A DNA stretch of 64,000 nucleotides from Adiantum capillus-veneris (Eukaryota; Streptophyta; Polypodiopsida; Polypodiales; Pteridaceae): assembly GCA_014529385.2 (NCBI GenBank), contig CM043966.1, forward strand, positions 36,928,739-36,992,738, given 5' to 3'. A program made the position numbers and the translations under genes. Shown piece after piece: positions 44,806 to 57,979 of this stretch. Within the stretch, counting starts at the first letter, position 1, and every line of letters starts with the position of its first letter. The notes beneath the pieces were generated by a model. It made no database searches. It was not told the origin of the DNA and was given only the letters and a program-made list of their open reading frames with translations.

Positions 44806-46165
44806 TGTAATGGAAATGGCCTATGAACTTTGAGAATAGCGGAATTCAGAGAATTCAAGCGAGCATTTTTGTGAGACTACTTTGAGAACATAGAGGGTGA
44901 ACTTAATTGATGATAGCAACATGAACATAGTACTTAATTAACTTGGCATGAATAATACTTTTGCAAGAGAGAGAGTATTGGAAAACATGAAAATAGTTGA
45001 GGACCAGATTTATTTGGAGCCGGTTCCCCCTCCAAAAGGCGTTTATATTATAGATTCTCCCATCAAGAGAGGTTTGATACAATACAATCTTTGCGTTCCT
45101 TGTGACCTAAGATGGAAATCTTCATGCATCACAATCATACAATAAACTTTGCAAAAAGCATTAACTATCCCAAGCCTCAGTCCCAAGGCCTCAAATACCT
45201 TTGAAGGTGGAAAGAGATAGCGGGGAATGAGGATAGGGAAGAGGAAGAACAATCAGCCATAGGAAAAAGAAATAGTTCCTCACTTATCGTCACTCTTCTT
45301 GCTTAGTATAGCATAATAGCATAGTAATGAAGATGAAGAAGATGCCAAGCTTAAGCATTGAAGCATGGCTCTTGGTTGGATTTGCATTCCATAGCCAAGA
45401 GTGTTGGTGTAGGCTCTCCACTTTTCAATAAGCTTGGAGAAGGAGATGGAGCTCTTGCAATTTACACTCCACACAATGAGAGTGTGTGTGTGTGTGGGAG
45501 AGTATACATGCCTCTCATGCTTGGTCCATACCTCTCTCTCTCTCTCTTGTACTATTTAATTATTTCATTTGGACATGTGTCCTCTTTTTACTCTTTGAGA
45601 GAAAGAACTTTATTATTTATTTTTATGCATCTAAATTCTCATTGGACCCCTTTAAAACCTATCCAACAGGATTCAAGCACATCATGAGGGCCACATGTGG
45701 AGGATCATTGAACATGTGTCTTTTATGCTTCTTGAGTCATTTGGTTTGAATTGAATACTTCAAGAACCTTAGTCATTTTAAGCATAAAAAACACCTCAAG
45801 CTTTGGGCAAGGTTCCCACAAACATTTTAAGAACTTTAGTTAGCAAGCCGACAAGCACCTCATGCTTGGGTAGGGTCCCACCTCAAGGTCAATCCTAGCT
45901 TGCCTAAGGTCAAATGACTTTTTAACACTAACGTTTGGAGGTCTTTATTGAAGCTAACCCTAAGGTGTTTAAGCTCCATAAGGTAGCATTGCTCTTTAAC
46001 ATACCATCTGTCATTTGGACCCCTTTAACCTTGGCCTCATGTTGAGACAGATCCATAAGCACATGTCTATATTCTAACCCTTGTTCCCGTTTATTCTCCC
46101 ACATTAAATGATCAATTTAATATGAGAAAATCATTTGGGTTGGTTAGGAATTAGATTTTATGACA
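44806..46165 (-). repeat. Element F 3' LTR
   Basis: 1360 bp, TGTAATGGAAATGGCC...GATTTTATGACA. It matches 51644-53083 and the solo LTR 57980-59603. Confidence 0.9.
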
Positions 46166-46499
46166 TTACCTCTCTCTTAAAATCATAGTCGTCCATGATT
46201 ATGAGGTAGAAGAGATAAAGTCTTAGTCACTAGTCTACGTTTCTTAGCGGGTAGAGGATCCCTTTTCACTCTGCGACATCATTCCATAATGGATGACTAG
46301 TCCATATGGTGCTTGGGAGGCGTAGCTACCGCAAGCATGTCTGCTCCTTAGTCCATATCATACTCCCAAAGTAGAGTGAAAATTTTTACTTGGTGTTTGA
46401 GTGACGTCATCATCACAAACATGATTCTGAGCATGCATATTATTTAAATTTGTGCACAAAAAAGGATTAATCTTATAAGACAAAAACATTGTTCATTTA

Positions 46500-46834
46500 G
46501 AAAGCATTTACATTTGCTTACTCTAGGAAAGCATTGTAAGCATTGACAAGGTTCATACTCTCCTTAGGCTGTATTCCTTGCATCCATCTAGCATCTTCAA
46601 AAGGATAGTTTTTTAACTTAATAAGATACCATCGGATAATCTTACCATGCCATGGTACCTTGTCTTCATGCGGATAGCTTCGGGTTGTAGCAACTCTTCT
46701 TGGTCTTTGATTTCTGGAGGGTATTCAATAATTGGTTCTCTTGGTGGATCTCCTTTGTAGGGCTTAAGTAGGCTCATATGAAAAGCATTGTGTATGAGCC
46801 AATGGTTGCAACTTGAGTTGATAAGCCATCTCAT
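46500..46834 (-). pseudogene. Element F chromodomain
   Basis: After NAFHMSLLKPYKGDPPREP, the usual integrase tail of chromoviruses, the minus strand (across a frame change near 46620) reads RWYLIKLKNYPFEDARWM, the chromodomain core with conserved aromatic residues. Confidence 0.83.
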
Positions 46835-46981
46835 TGATTGGCTTCAAGATTTGAAAAGGACCATAGTATCTTTTTGCTAATTTAGCATCATACTTTTGAT
46901 GGCCCATAGGATTTTTTCCCATCGTTTGCCTCAATCAAGCCTTGGGAAACTTAAGTAAGACCCAATCATTTTCTTTGAATG

Positions 46982-47760
46982 TTAAGGCCCTTCCCTATGC
47001 TTGTCAACAGCAACAGCTTTTTGCCTTTGTTGAGAGATGGATATAGCCTCCTTAACCTTTTGAAAAGATTCTTGTAGGTCATGGCTATACTCATCGGCGA
47101 AGATCTTCCCATGTACTTTAAGTAGCAAGGGAATTTTAGGTCTTCCCTCTATGATCTCAAAAGGTACTTTTTTCGTAGTAGTATGGACAATATTATTGTA
47201 TGCATACTCTACAAGGGGTAAGTACTTCTCCCATTGTGAGCGTTGATCTACTTTAGTAACATAAGTCTTTAGTAGATCGAGTATTGTAAGATAAGCTATC
47301 TCACTTTGGCCATCCGTTTGTGGATGATAGGCTGAAGAGAAGTTCAATCTTGTACCTAGGTTTTCAAAAAGACCTTTCCAAAAATTATTGGTCATTCTAG
47401 GATCTCTATCTGACACGATGGATGTTGGTAATCCATGGTGTTTGAAAATATCAGATATGAAGATGGTTGCCAATTGGTGTGCTTAATAGTCTTTTTGATA
47501 GGAATAAAGTGTGTTTGCTTGCTAAACCTGTTGACTATTGTCCATATTCCTGTATTTCCATGGATAGACTTGGGTAATCCAAAGATAAAATCCATGGATA
47601 TACTCTTCCATGGTGAATTAAGGATTGGCAATGACTGGAGTAATCCAGGTTTCAACCCTCTATCGTACTTAGGCTTTTGGCATACCACACTTGGAAATAT
47701 ACTCTTATATGTCCACTTTCATGGTAGGCCAATAGAAGAACGTCTCTACTCCTCAAAGAG
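46982..47760 (-). pseudogene. Element F integrase
   Basis: Core with SMDFIFGLPKS (first Asp), IVSDRDPRM (second Asp) and HPQTDGQSEIA (Glu), all three present, in two overlapping frames (47688-47392, 47473-46982), followed by the SQWEKYLPLVEYAYN segment. One frameshift near 47470 separates the halves. It would join element DNA to the chromosome; disabled here by the shift. Confidence 0.9.
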
Positions 47761-48541
47761 TAGGTTGAATGCCTCTATGCCTCGCATAGGGAGGAGCATG
47801 GTATTCATACATGAATTTCACACGAAGGGAGTGGGTAACCCATAGCCTATTGCCATGGAGAAGATAACCATCCTGCAAGGTAAATGGTTCCTCTTTCTTT
47901 CGCAAAGCAACAGCTGATATTACATCTTTAAAGTCAGGGTTAGTAGTATACTCATCTATCATAGAAGATAGATCATTGTGAGTTGCTATAGACACCGCAT
48001 TGACTTTTGGTCGTCGTGAAAGTGCATCAGCCACTTGATTGTGCTTATTAGCAACGTGAGCAATATGAAAACAAAATTGCGAAATAAAATTTGCCCACCT
48101 CATTTGTTTGTCGAAAAGCTTGGTTTGCGTCATGAAGTACTCGAGACTTTGGTGGTCTATTTGTGAAATGAATGGAGTCCCCAATAAATAGTGCTTCCAT
48201 GTGTCTATGTCATGTAGAACAACTAAAACCTCTTTCTCATAAATGCCCAAGACCCTTTCATCCATATTGAGCCTTTGGCTCTCATATGCTATGGCATGCC
48301 CTTCTTGAAGCAAGACTTCTCCAAGGCAATCACCATAAGCATCACATTGGACCTCAAATGGCTTTGAGAGATCCAGAATCGTTAGGATTGGTTGAGAGGT
48401 AAGCTTCTCTTTGAGCTTGTCAAAAGAATTTTGCTCCTTAGCATTCCATGAATACTTAATGTTCTTCTTTGTTAAGTCATGTAATGGTCCTGCTACTATT
48501 AGAGAAAATTTTGGTATGAAGCGTCTATAGTATGCACACAT
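47753..48541 (-). pseudogene. Element F RNase H and integrase zinc region
   Basis: 262-codon open frame: CAYYRRFIPKFS, then RNase H motifs (FEVQCDAYG, KEVLVVLHDI, IDHQSLEYF), HNQVADALSRRP, and the start of the integrase zinc finger (HAPPYARHRGIQPT; the usual GH is RH). Confidence 0.88.
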
Positions 48542-48594
48542 ACCAATTATGCTTCTTAGTTCATGTAGATTCCTTGGATTAGGCCATGCTTTTA

Positions 48595-49302
48595 TTACCT
48601 CTTCAATGGATCCATATGGATATCATCTTGAATCTCTTGAAGGAAAAATTCCCTTTTCTTTTGGTTGAGAAAAAGTTTGTTCTCCCTCAATGCTTGAAAA
48701 ATCACTTGGAGATGTCGCTTGTGTTCCTCCAAGGACTTGGAATAGATGATGATATCATCACCACTGAACTTGCGGTAGGGTCTAAATATTTTCTCCATCA
48801 AACGATTGAATGTGCCAAGTGCATTGGTCAAGCCAAAAGGCATGACTAGATATTCATAAAGACCAAACATTGTACCAAACGTGATCTTTAGGATATCTTC
48901 ATCCACTATCCTTATTTAATGATAGCCACTTTTAAGGTCAATCCTACTGAAGTAGGTAGAGCCTTGTAGCTTATCAAACAGACCTTCTACCCGAGGCACA
49001 ATAAATTTGTTTTTGATAGTGATATGGTTTAGTGCTCGATAATCCACACGCATACGGTATGTACCGTCTTTCTTTTGCACTAAAAGAATTGGAGAACAAA
49101 AGGGAGAGGAGCTAGGCCTCACCATCCCTTTGTCTACCAATTCTGTTACTTGCCTCATGATCTCCTCTTGTTCAGCTTGGGAAACTCGATAAGGAGGCTT
49201 GTTAGGCAATGAGCTTCCTTGCAAGAGCTCAATTTGATGGTCATCATCCCCTCGTTTTGGAGGTAAGTCCGATATCATCGATGAAAACATCTTGGAACCC
49301 AT
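48595..49302 (-). pseudogene. Element F reverse transcriptase
   Basis: 49302-48916 gives VDKGMVRPSSSPFCSPILLVQKKDG, MRVDYRALN and RIDLKSGYH, then a TAA, then 48906-48595 with MPFGLTNA and GDDIIIYSKS. The usual Y-x-D-D reads S-G-D-D, so the tyrosine is lost while both Asp remain. Confidence 0.9.
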
Positions 49303-49810
49303 TTAGAAAAGTAGACAAGTCTAAATCTTCTTGATTCCTACCATTTTTATTTGATAAATCATTAGCATCATTAGTGGATTCTTTGACAAAAATCATGTAC
49401 ACAGAAATCGAGCTTTTCATTGACTTATTAAAAGTTGGTGAATTTACAAGTGGTATAGTACGATCAGACTCATTAGCATCTATATACATGTTATTTTCCC
49501 TGTAGGTGAGGTAGATTCTCCTTTCAGGGAGCTTCATGCTGGCAGCCATGCGATCAAACCATGACGCCCCTAGGATAGTATCCTCATGTTGGAGAGGAGA
49601 GAAAATCTTCTTTGGCGACATAGCTTTGGGCATGAAGCCTCAAATTCCCAATCAAGTGAGAAACGGAGGCTTGTTGTCCCTTGAGAGCTGTGTCAATCAT
49701 TACAATATTTCCCATCTCAAAATCTTGAATGCCTAACTTGGTGGCCAACTCCATTGATATGAAGTTGTGAGTAGAGCCATGGTCAACAAGATGAAGGCAT
49801 CATGCTCCCT
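49244..49810 (-). pseudogene. Element F protease
   Basis: The active-site words VDHGSTHNFIS are visible near 49795-49765 in a frame different from flanking gag (DHG in place of DSG). The later part (49633-49244) has DTILGASWFDRMAASM, the distal protease motif of this clade. Confidence 0.8.
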
Positions 49811-51229
49811 TGCCTTTCCCCAAGCATAGGAGAGAGATGATCCTTTGCAGTGAGCATCCTCTTTTGGAGCTTCGATGGTGGGAGCCCTAGGAGTCTCATT
49901 GCGAGCATTTTTCTTGGGGCAAGAACGATAGCCATGTCCTTGCTCCCCACACTTAAAACACTTATGGTCCTTGTGAAAAACTTCAAGCTCTTCATGAGAG
50001 TGTTTGTTTTTACCTTTGTAAACTCCCTTCTCCTTGGACCTATTGTTGTTGTTGTAAAAAGTGCCTTGGGAAGAATTTTGGGCATTGGTTATTTCCTTTG
50101 CATCATTTTTGTCTTTGTTTTCCATGGGTTTGACATGCCGTCTAGCCCCTTGTTGGAAATTGATGCGGGAAGTAACCATGGTGTGGTTGATGACTTTCGT
50201 GATAGAACCAGGCCGTTGGGAGTTGACATACTCGGCCATTTCTTCAGGTAATCCCACACAAAATTGTTGCTTTTGCTCGGCAAAGTCTATCTTTTGGAAG
50301 ATAGTAGCCTTGAGATGTAAATCCCAAAACTTGTCCACTTATTTGTGAATAGGCTCATGTGAGAGAAGCTTCACACTGCACCATTCAGTAAGTACTTTGT
50401 ACTTTGCATCGCTTGCAAGGAATTGCTTCATGATGGAAACTCGTAGAGTTTTCCATGTCTTTGGGGCTTCACCATTGCCACGAAGGCTAGCCCACCATTG
50501 ACAAGCCTATTTTTGGAAGTGCATAGCTACATGGTGTAGCTTGGAGGACTTCGTGAAGCCGTCGTCTCCAAAGGCTGCATCAAATTGTTAGTCAAGGACA
50601 ATACTTTGTCGGTGGCACCAAAGGTGCCATCATAGGTGAGAAAGGAGATACTCTTTCCTCCCTCTTTGAACTTCTTGAGCTTTTGTGATCTTTGCCATGT
50701 AGGGTATGATTTGTGATATCCTCCCCTCTTGTATTCTCTAGGAGAATAGCCATAGCTTTAGTCGAGAGAGGAGGAAGGTGAACAAGAAGAAGAAGAGGGT
50801 GACCTCTTTCTTGACCTTTTCTTCGTTTGTTTCCTCTCTTCCCTTTTGGAGTGAAGAGGAGAAGGACTGGGTGTTGAGCGTTTCCTCATGGGAGGAGTTG
50901 GCGATCAACTAGACCACCGTCTTCATGGAGCCACACCTTCAGAGGAACTTAGGGATTCATTGCTTTCTTGCTCTTTGGATTCCTCCTCTCGTATGGGAGA
51001 GAGTCTTCTTTGGAGGTCTCCTAAGCTCTCTCTCCTCTTAGAGAGGAAGTAAAATGCCATAAGCACGAACTTGTTGAGTAACTTCGGCTTGCAAAGTAGG
51101 GTTGCCCATAGCCTTATGGAACCTAGTATCAAGATAATTGATAAACATGGGGGCAACATCATTAGCAGCTTCATGTGCAAAATCAAAGTTATCAATGTTC
51201 ATCCTACTCTCTTGGTTATTGTCAGCCAT
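49733..51229 (-). pseudogene. Element F gag with zinc knuckle
   Basis: Starts at ATG 51229 (MADNNQESRMN) and shifts frame near 51060. An Arg/Ser-rich segment and capsid pieces follow in broken frames (51060-50340), then an open frame 50338-49733 with FCVGLPEEMAEYV and zinc knuckle CFKCGEQGHGYRSC (CX2CX4HX4C). Confidence 0.85.
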
Positions 51230-51630
51230 GCTAATTATACTTATATGTTTACTTAGTGTATTCTTTGGCAATTCAAAACCTTAGCTGCTACTCCTCTTAG
51301 CCTTTGAAAATAAGCACTTAAGTATCTACACCCACGGCTCGAATTGGTTAATTATAGAGAGTAGTAGGGTGGGTCTAACATAGCAGAATTGCTGAGGAAT
51401 AGCTTCTTTCAGACTTCTTATGACTCAATAATGGTAAAGCTGTAGGCAAGTTTAAAGAGACCCCCTTATTAAGACCAAAGCTCGCGAGGTGTGCACCATA
51501 TCCCACATAGTGGGCTCAACAAAACCGATAATAGATCCCAGTCCCACTTACCCTAATATAATTAACAAAATTAACCATTGATAGGCTATTTAAGGACCTC
51601 TCTTCTTAAGCAAGAAAAGAGAAACCAAAT

Positions 51631-51642
51631 GCTCGGATACCA
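51631..51642 (-). promoter_or_regulatory. Element F primer binding site
   Basis: Minus strand TGGTATCCGAGC, one base from the 5' LTR. It differs from the common TGGTATCAGAGC at one or two positions. Confidence 0.88.
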
Positions 51643-51643
51643 A

Positions 51644-53083
51644 TGTAATGGAAATGGCCTATGAACTTTAAAAATAGCGGAATTAAGAGAATTCGAGTGA
51701 GCATTTTTATGAGATTACTTTGAGAACATAGAGGGTGAACTTAAGTGATGGTGGCAACATAAACATAGTACTTAATTAACTTGGCATGAACAATACTTTT
51801 GCAAGAGAGAGAGAGTATTAAAGAACATGACAATAGTTGAGGGCCGGATTTACTTGGAGCCGGTCCCCCCTCCAAAAGGCGATTATAGATTCTCCCATCA
51901 AGAGAGACTTGATACAATACAATCTTTGTGCTCCTTGTGACCTAAGATGGGAAGGCTTCATGCATCACAAGCATACCATAAACTTTGCAAAAAGCAGTAA
52001 CTATCCCAAGCCTCAGTCCTAAGGCCTCAAACACCTTCGAAGGTTGAGAGAGCTAGCGGGGAGTGAGGGTTGGAAAGAGGAAGAAGAATCATCCATAGGA
52101 GAAAGAAACAGTTCCTTGCTTATCATCATTCTTCTTTCTTAGCATAGCATAATAACATAGTAATGAAGATGAAGAATATGGCAAGCTTAAGCATTGAAGC
52201 ACAACTCTTGGTTGGATTTGCATTCCATAGCCAAGAGTGTTGGTGTAGGCTCTCCACTTCTCAACAAACTTGGAGAAGGAGATGGAGCTCTTGCACTTTG
52301 CACTCCACACAATGAGAGAATATGTGTGTGTGTGTGTGTGTTGGAGAGTATATCCCCCTCTCATGCTTGGTCCATCTCTCTCTCTCTCTCTCTCTCGTAT
52401 TATTTAATTATTTCATTTGGACATGTGTCCTCTTTTTTCTCTTTAAGAGAAAGAACTTAATTATTTATTTTTATGCATCTAAATTCTCATTAGACCCTTT
52501 TAAAACCCATCCAATAGGATTCAAGCACATCATGAGGGTCACATGTGGAGGATCATTTGAACATGTGTCTTTTATGCTTCTTAAGTCATTTGGTTTGAAT
52601 TGAATACTTCAAACACTTAGTCAATCAAGCATGGAAATCTTTGATGCCTCTTGAGAGTTTATCTTTGAATTGAACACTTCAAGAACCTTAGTCATTTTAA
52701 ACATAAAAATCACCTCAAGCTTTGGGCAAGGTTCCCACAAACATTTTAAGCACTTTAGTTAGCAAGCTGACAAGCACCTCATGCTTGGGTAGGGTTCCCA
52801 CCTCAAGGTAGCCCTAGCTTGCCTAAGGTCAAATGACTTTTTAACACTAACTTTGGAAGTCTTTAATGAAGCTAACCCTAAGGTCTTTACGTTCCATTAG
52901 GTAGCATTGCTCTTTAACATACCATCTCTTATTTGGACCCCTTTAACCTTGGCCCCGTGTTGACACATATCCATAAGCACATGTCTATTTTCTAACCCTT
53001 GTTCCCATTTATTCTTTCACATTAAATGATCAGTTTAATAAGAGAAAATCATTTGGGTTGATTAGATATTAGATTTTATGACA
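51644..53083 (-). repeat. Element F 5' LTR
   Basis: 1440 bp, matching 44806-46165. It includes a (GT)n run near 52325-52342 and a CT run near 52376-52396. Confidence 0.9.
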
Positions 53084-54698
53084 GGTAGAGGTAGATAATA
53101 AAGAATTATCAAGAATGTGATGTGGATTAGGTACATACCTCTTCAGCAAGCTGGCAGAAAAAATAACATGTATCTTTATTTGTGGTGGTAACAAGAGTTT
53201 GTAAGCTCGATCATTGATCCTAAGGTCCATAATATCTGACACTGAGCTTCTTATATTTTGCCCATTGATAAAGAGCTACGTTTGGGTTTCACTCCCAAAA
53301 ATACCATATCTCCTTCATTAAAGAGTCTAGTAGATCATTTAGGGTCAGCGTAACTTTTTTGTCTATCTTGAGCAGTCAAAATATTCTGTCGTATAAGGTC
53401 GGTTTGTAGTTGCATTTCATCCAACATTTGTTTGAATGCTTGAACCCGTATGAGAGGGCATTTTTGTGGAGTAAGACACTTTTGTCCATACAACGCTTGA
53501 AAAAGAGACATCCCAATTGAGTGTTGGAATGTGAAATTATACATAAATTCGACCATATATAAATATCTGGTCCATTTTACCCTGCTCATGCATATAACAA
53601 GCTCTTAACATGTCTTCAATGATTTGATCAGTTTGAGGATGATAAGCAGTACTAAAGGCCAACTGGGATCCTGTAGCTAAGAATAAAGCTTTCCAAAAAT
53701 TTGAGGTGAACTTTGCATCACGATCATAAATTATACGACAAGGTAAACCATGATACATGAAGACACCTTTCTTGAAGACTTGAGCTATATCCTTAGCACG
53801 TTGTCTTGATTGGAAACAAATGGGACCCATTTTGTAAGATATCAACAACCACAAAAATAGAGTCATATCCTAGAGATGTAGAAAGTCTTGTAATGAAATC
53901 CATGGATATGCATTCCCATTTCATTTTCTGGTGCATCAATAGGTTGAAGCTTACCAGGGTATTGAACTCGTTCATCTTTAATACATTGGCACGTTAAACA
54001 TCTTATAGCATAGTTAAAAACATCACGCTTTGGTCTTGGCCAAAAGAAACTTTTTCTTACATTAGAGTAAGTCTTAATGTATTCTGGGTGTCCCGTAATA
54101 GGTATATTGCAAGATTTGTGTAGTATATGAAGCTTGATCCCACCTTGATTTGGGATACAAAGACGATTATTGAAGTAAAGATCATTGTCTTCAACTTGAA
54201 AGCCTTTGATTTGCCTTTCTTGCTTCTATGTGCGATTATTCAAGTTCATTAAGTAATATATTTTTATGTAATATGGGTCTTGAGGCATACCCTCTCAAAT
54301 GAGGTCAATTAGGGAGGTAGTAGAGGTTGTGACGGCCACTATAATGCTCTTTCTCCTCAAAGCATCAGCCACGAGGTTTTTCTTTACTCTTATATTCAAT
54401 TCCAAAATCATATTCGCATAATAACTCCATCCATCTTCATTGCCTCATATTAAGGTTAGGTTGGGGTAGATCCATTTCAGGCTTTTATGATCTCTATATA
54501 ATTCAAATCTCCTTCCAAGAAGATTATGTCGCCATACTTTAAGAGCATGCACAATAGCCAATAATTCTAATTCATGTGTACGATAATTCAACTCATACGT
54601 ACGTAACTCACGAGATTCATAAACTACTGGCCTTTCTTCGTCAGATAGAACACCACCAATTGTTTGTCCACTTGCATCAGTGAGCACACTGAATACCA
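53084..54698 (-). pseudogene. Element G RNase H and integrase remnant
   Basis: Minus strand. RNase H begins abruptly at 54698 (VLTDASGQTIGGVL, YRTHELELLAIVHALKVWRH, YRDHKSLKW). Integrase zinc-region Cys pair near 54000, core SMDFITRLSTS (first Asp) and IIYDRDAKF (second Asp). HPQTD is followed by a deletion that removes the GQ.E part with the catalytic Glu. ALYGQKC and a tail to 53335 follow. gag, protease and most of RT are missing: the H2 LTR joins RNase H directly. Confidence 0.85.
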
Positions 54699-54985
54699 TT
54701 TTTTCCCTCGAGATACGTCCGTGGGCGGTATTGCATTAAAACAATTTACATCAGCGTGTCATTCATTTACATCATTTTTATAAAGATATCTACTCGAGTT
54801 CACTGCCATTGGATGTGCTTGAGCAAAGACACTAATTCATCTAGGCTTCTCATAGTCATCAAAGATAATAGTGACATTGTGAGGACTGTATTTAAGAATA
54901 GGTCCGTAGATTCTATTGAACCAGCCGCCATTTGATTTCTTCCAAGCCTTGATTATGACTTTTTCAGAGAAGTTGTATCTTTGAT

Positions 54986-56003
54986 TTAGCATGAGGGTCT
55001 TCTTACTAAGAATAATCTCTCAACTTGGTATGTCCAGAAGCGAGCACGAGTTAAGGTAAAGAGCATATCGCTGTACTTTGACGTCGCCTTCCTAGATATT
55101 TTCCTTGACCCAGAGCTGTGGATCGACCATATACCTATCAGACACTTGAATTCGATGTTCAGGTTGGGCTTCAACATACAACTCACATGCTACGTAAGTG
55201 TTTGGAATATGGTAATCTCTAGCCCCCTTTGAAACTCGAACCACTTCAATTCCCCAATGAGCATTGAATCTGATCGCATAATTGAAAAAGACTTTTCGTG
55301 CAAAATCACTTGGGAGTTAAAATTAAGAAGATCCATCTAAAAACAAGACAAGGAGAGAGAAAACCTAGTACACGTGTGGACCAAAACTAAGTCTATGCTA
55401 TTTATTCATCAAAATCTGATTTTTATGATTCCATTACAATATTACTGATGTTTCACAATCAACTCTCTAAATATTCTTTTAACTCTCATGACTAGGTATT
55501 CTCTTAGACCTCCCACGTGACAACATGGTCTATAGCTATCTTCTTGCTTTTCTTTCCCTGTGACAGCTACAAGAGCTTCAAACTTCTTGGCAGCTTTGGC
55601 AATCCGTAGCATTTGGGAGCATATTGCCAAGTAGTAGAACATATCTTCTAGACCTAACCACATTCTGAGTTGAAGTAGCCTGAGGTTGAAAAAATAGTCT
55701 CTTGGACTATCATCAACGTAAATAAAGAACTGGCGGAAGGGTTCTTGGTGATGAGTAAGGTAACTACGGTCAACACTCCCCCAACAAGTTGTGTTTCCTG
55801 GCATTGCAAAGACTTTGGTACCGATTTCTAAGGAAAAGAGTTCCCTTGCATCCCTTGATAACCGTGTTGTTGTATTGTGCCAAAACCATATCACAACCAT
55901 AATTCATGAGGGATCTTAGCCCTTGACCATAACCATATTCACACTGAACCAACTCCCACACTTGGAGTTTGACATATCCACTGCAACCAAACTGAGCCCG
56001 CAT
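54986..56003 (-). pseudogene. Conserved ORF pair inside H2
   Basis: 55900-55442 is the longer version of the H1 ORF (152 codons; single copy of the GNTTCWGSVDRSYLT unit, LRMWLGLEDMFYYL). 55330-54986 matches MDLLNF...SCMLKPNLNI with a small deletion. An overlapping frame, 56003-55770, also stays open. Conservation between copies may simply reflect recent LTR ancestry, not selection. Confidence 0.5.
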
Positions 56004-57105
56004 ACATGGCCCTTAAGGCATGAACCTTTTATGCATAAAAAATTTTGACCAACAACTAAACATGATATTAAAATCCAATTTTCATAATATCCAATAATGA
56101 GTAAGTGATGCACTATATTCTAGCTGATAGAGCTAGTTTTGACCTAAAAAGGTGGAAAGCAATCATACACATGTACATGAGGTATCCACATCTATCCGTG
56201 AGGTTCCATACATCATATGATATCATTCCATCAACATAAACATGATGCAAAACAGCTCCGACACTTAGGTCAACCATAAACCATAACTACATATTTATGC
56301 AAAAAAACAACTTTTTGTCATTTTTAGGTGCATAAATAACATGCAAACGAAAGTGTTTGGCCTCATACCAATGCATCAAGCTCAGCTCCATGTTATAGAT
56401 CAACACCTTATCACATCACTTTGCCCTTATAATACTCATGCAACAAACGATAGCACAAAAAACAAGCCACTTTATTAATATCTGCCCGTACGATTCGGGT
56501 TGACCAACCATATACCCTCACATAAGTTTAAGGACATCTAATACTGAAAATCAACTAACCAAAACAAACCATAAATCATATATAAAAATCTTGGTCACCT
56601 CACAAAGTGATAACGGAGGCCTAAATACATTTTTCATCAAATTTAAACAAGCTTTTTAGTTGTCTAAGAGGGTTTGCTCATCTGGTGAATCTACATAGTG
56701 GTTCTCCAAGGAGCTTGAGGTCCAAAAAATAGAATGTGCAGTGAGAATCAAGCTGTTTTTTTAACCATTTCTTTTCACTTGTGCGTGATTTTCACGTGGC
56801 ACCCAAGAGAAAAAATGTTCTAAATTTTGTGTTTTATCTCTAGTATAAAGTGTTCGGACTGATTCATAACGGTTGGTGAGTTATGACCAAAACAATGTTC
56901 CTACCGCTTACGTGACGTGAAATGAAAAGCGCTTTTCATGTACACACATGACCATAAACACATCATGTGCATAAATCAACGTGTTAAACATGATGAAATA
57001 AGCACGAAGCAACTTCAGACACACTCGGCAAGTCCGTGCATGCACTTGTATACAGAAAAGCAACTATCGAGAGGGTACCTACTCAGATTCTACTAAGAAA
57101 AACTA

Positions 57106-57106
<1 letters not shown>

Positions 57107-57195
<89 letters not shown>
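57107..57195. repeat. (TA)n(GA)n compound microsatellite
   Basis: TA run 57111-57147 followed by a GA run to about 57195. Confidence 0.95.
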
Positions 57196-57199
<4 letters not shown>

Positions 57200-57979
57200 G
57201 GCTATGGAGTTTAAAGCTTCTCATTGTGCTTCAGAATTGATTAAGGGCTATCGAAAGGCTTCTTTCTTTGGTGCAATAGAGCGGTGATGAGAGCTACGTA
57301 GAGGTTTTCACCACGAGAGCCTTTGAAGAGCGCGTAGATCGTGAAACGAGAGAGGAGATAGTAAGCAAGTAGAGAAAGAGTATTCTTCTTCTTCTTCTTC
57401 CCATAAACAAGGGAGAAGAGCATATGGAGATGGTGATGAAGAGCTTGCACCACTTCGTATAATAGGTACGTATTGCCTTGCGGTAGTAAATGCAACCGAC
57501 GACACTGAAAACTAAGGTCTCTATGCCACTTAATAACTGCTCCAAACTGGTCAAAGTGTGCCCCAAGCTACAGATAGCGCTACCTCTTCCTCTAGGAATA
57601 GATGCACAACTTTTGGAACTTTTCTACATGGCCTGCTTTTTGGTGGTCAACTCTCCCACTTACCATTCAATTTTTACATTAAAAATTGAATAACCAGCTA
57701 GTATCCCCGCAATTAATGAAAACGAAAATATACTATGCCGCACCGTGATGCTTCAACATAATTATGTATTTCTCGTACTGCCTCGACGTATTTACGGTAC
57801 TACTTTTTATAAAAATAATTATCACAAAAATTTTGTTTAATCCCGTTTCTTTTTTGAGTGGTCATTTTTAAATGCGACGGAGACTAAAAATAATATTTTT
57901 ATGTTTAGGTCATCCTAAAAAGCATGTTGCTTTTCAAAAATGCCAAAAAACACGAAAAGCTGAAAATAACATAAAAAGT

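Larger units (their letters stand above)
44806..53083 (-). mobile_element. Element F: full-length Ty3/gypsy chromovirus (degenerate)
   Basis: 8.28 kb, minus strand. LTRs 44806-46165 and 51644-53083, both TGTAATGG...TTATGACA. Primer site TGGTATCCGAGC at 51642-51631, and polypurine stretch AAGAGAGAGGTAA next to 46165. Order on the minus strand: gag with zinc knuckle, protease, RT, RNase H, integrase, chromodomain. It sits inside element G. Frames are broken by several stops and shifts, although integrase catalytic residues remain. Confidence 0.92.

Noticed and set aside
49850-50348. Plus-strand ORFs of 95-133 codons
   Set aside because: Antisense to the element F gag; hydrophobic composition results from reading lysine-rich codons backwards.
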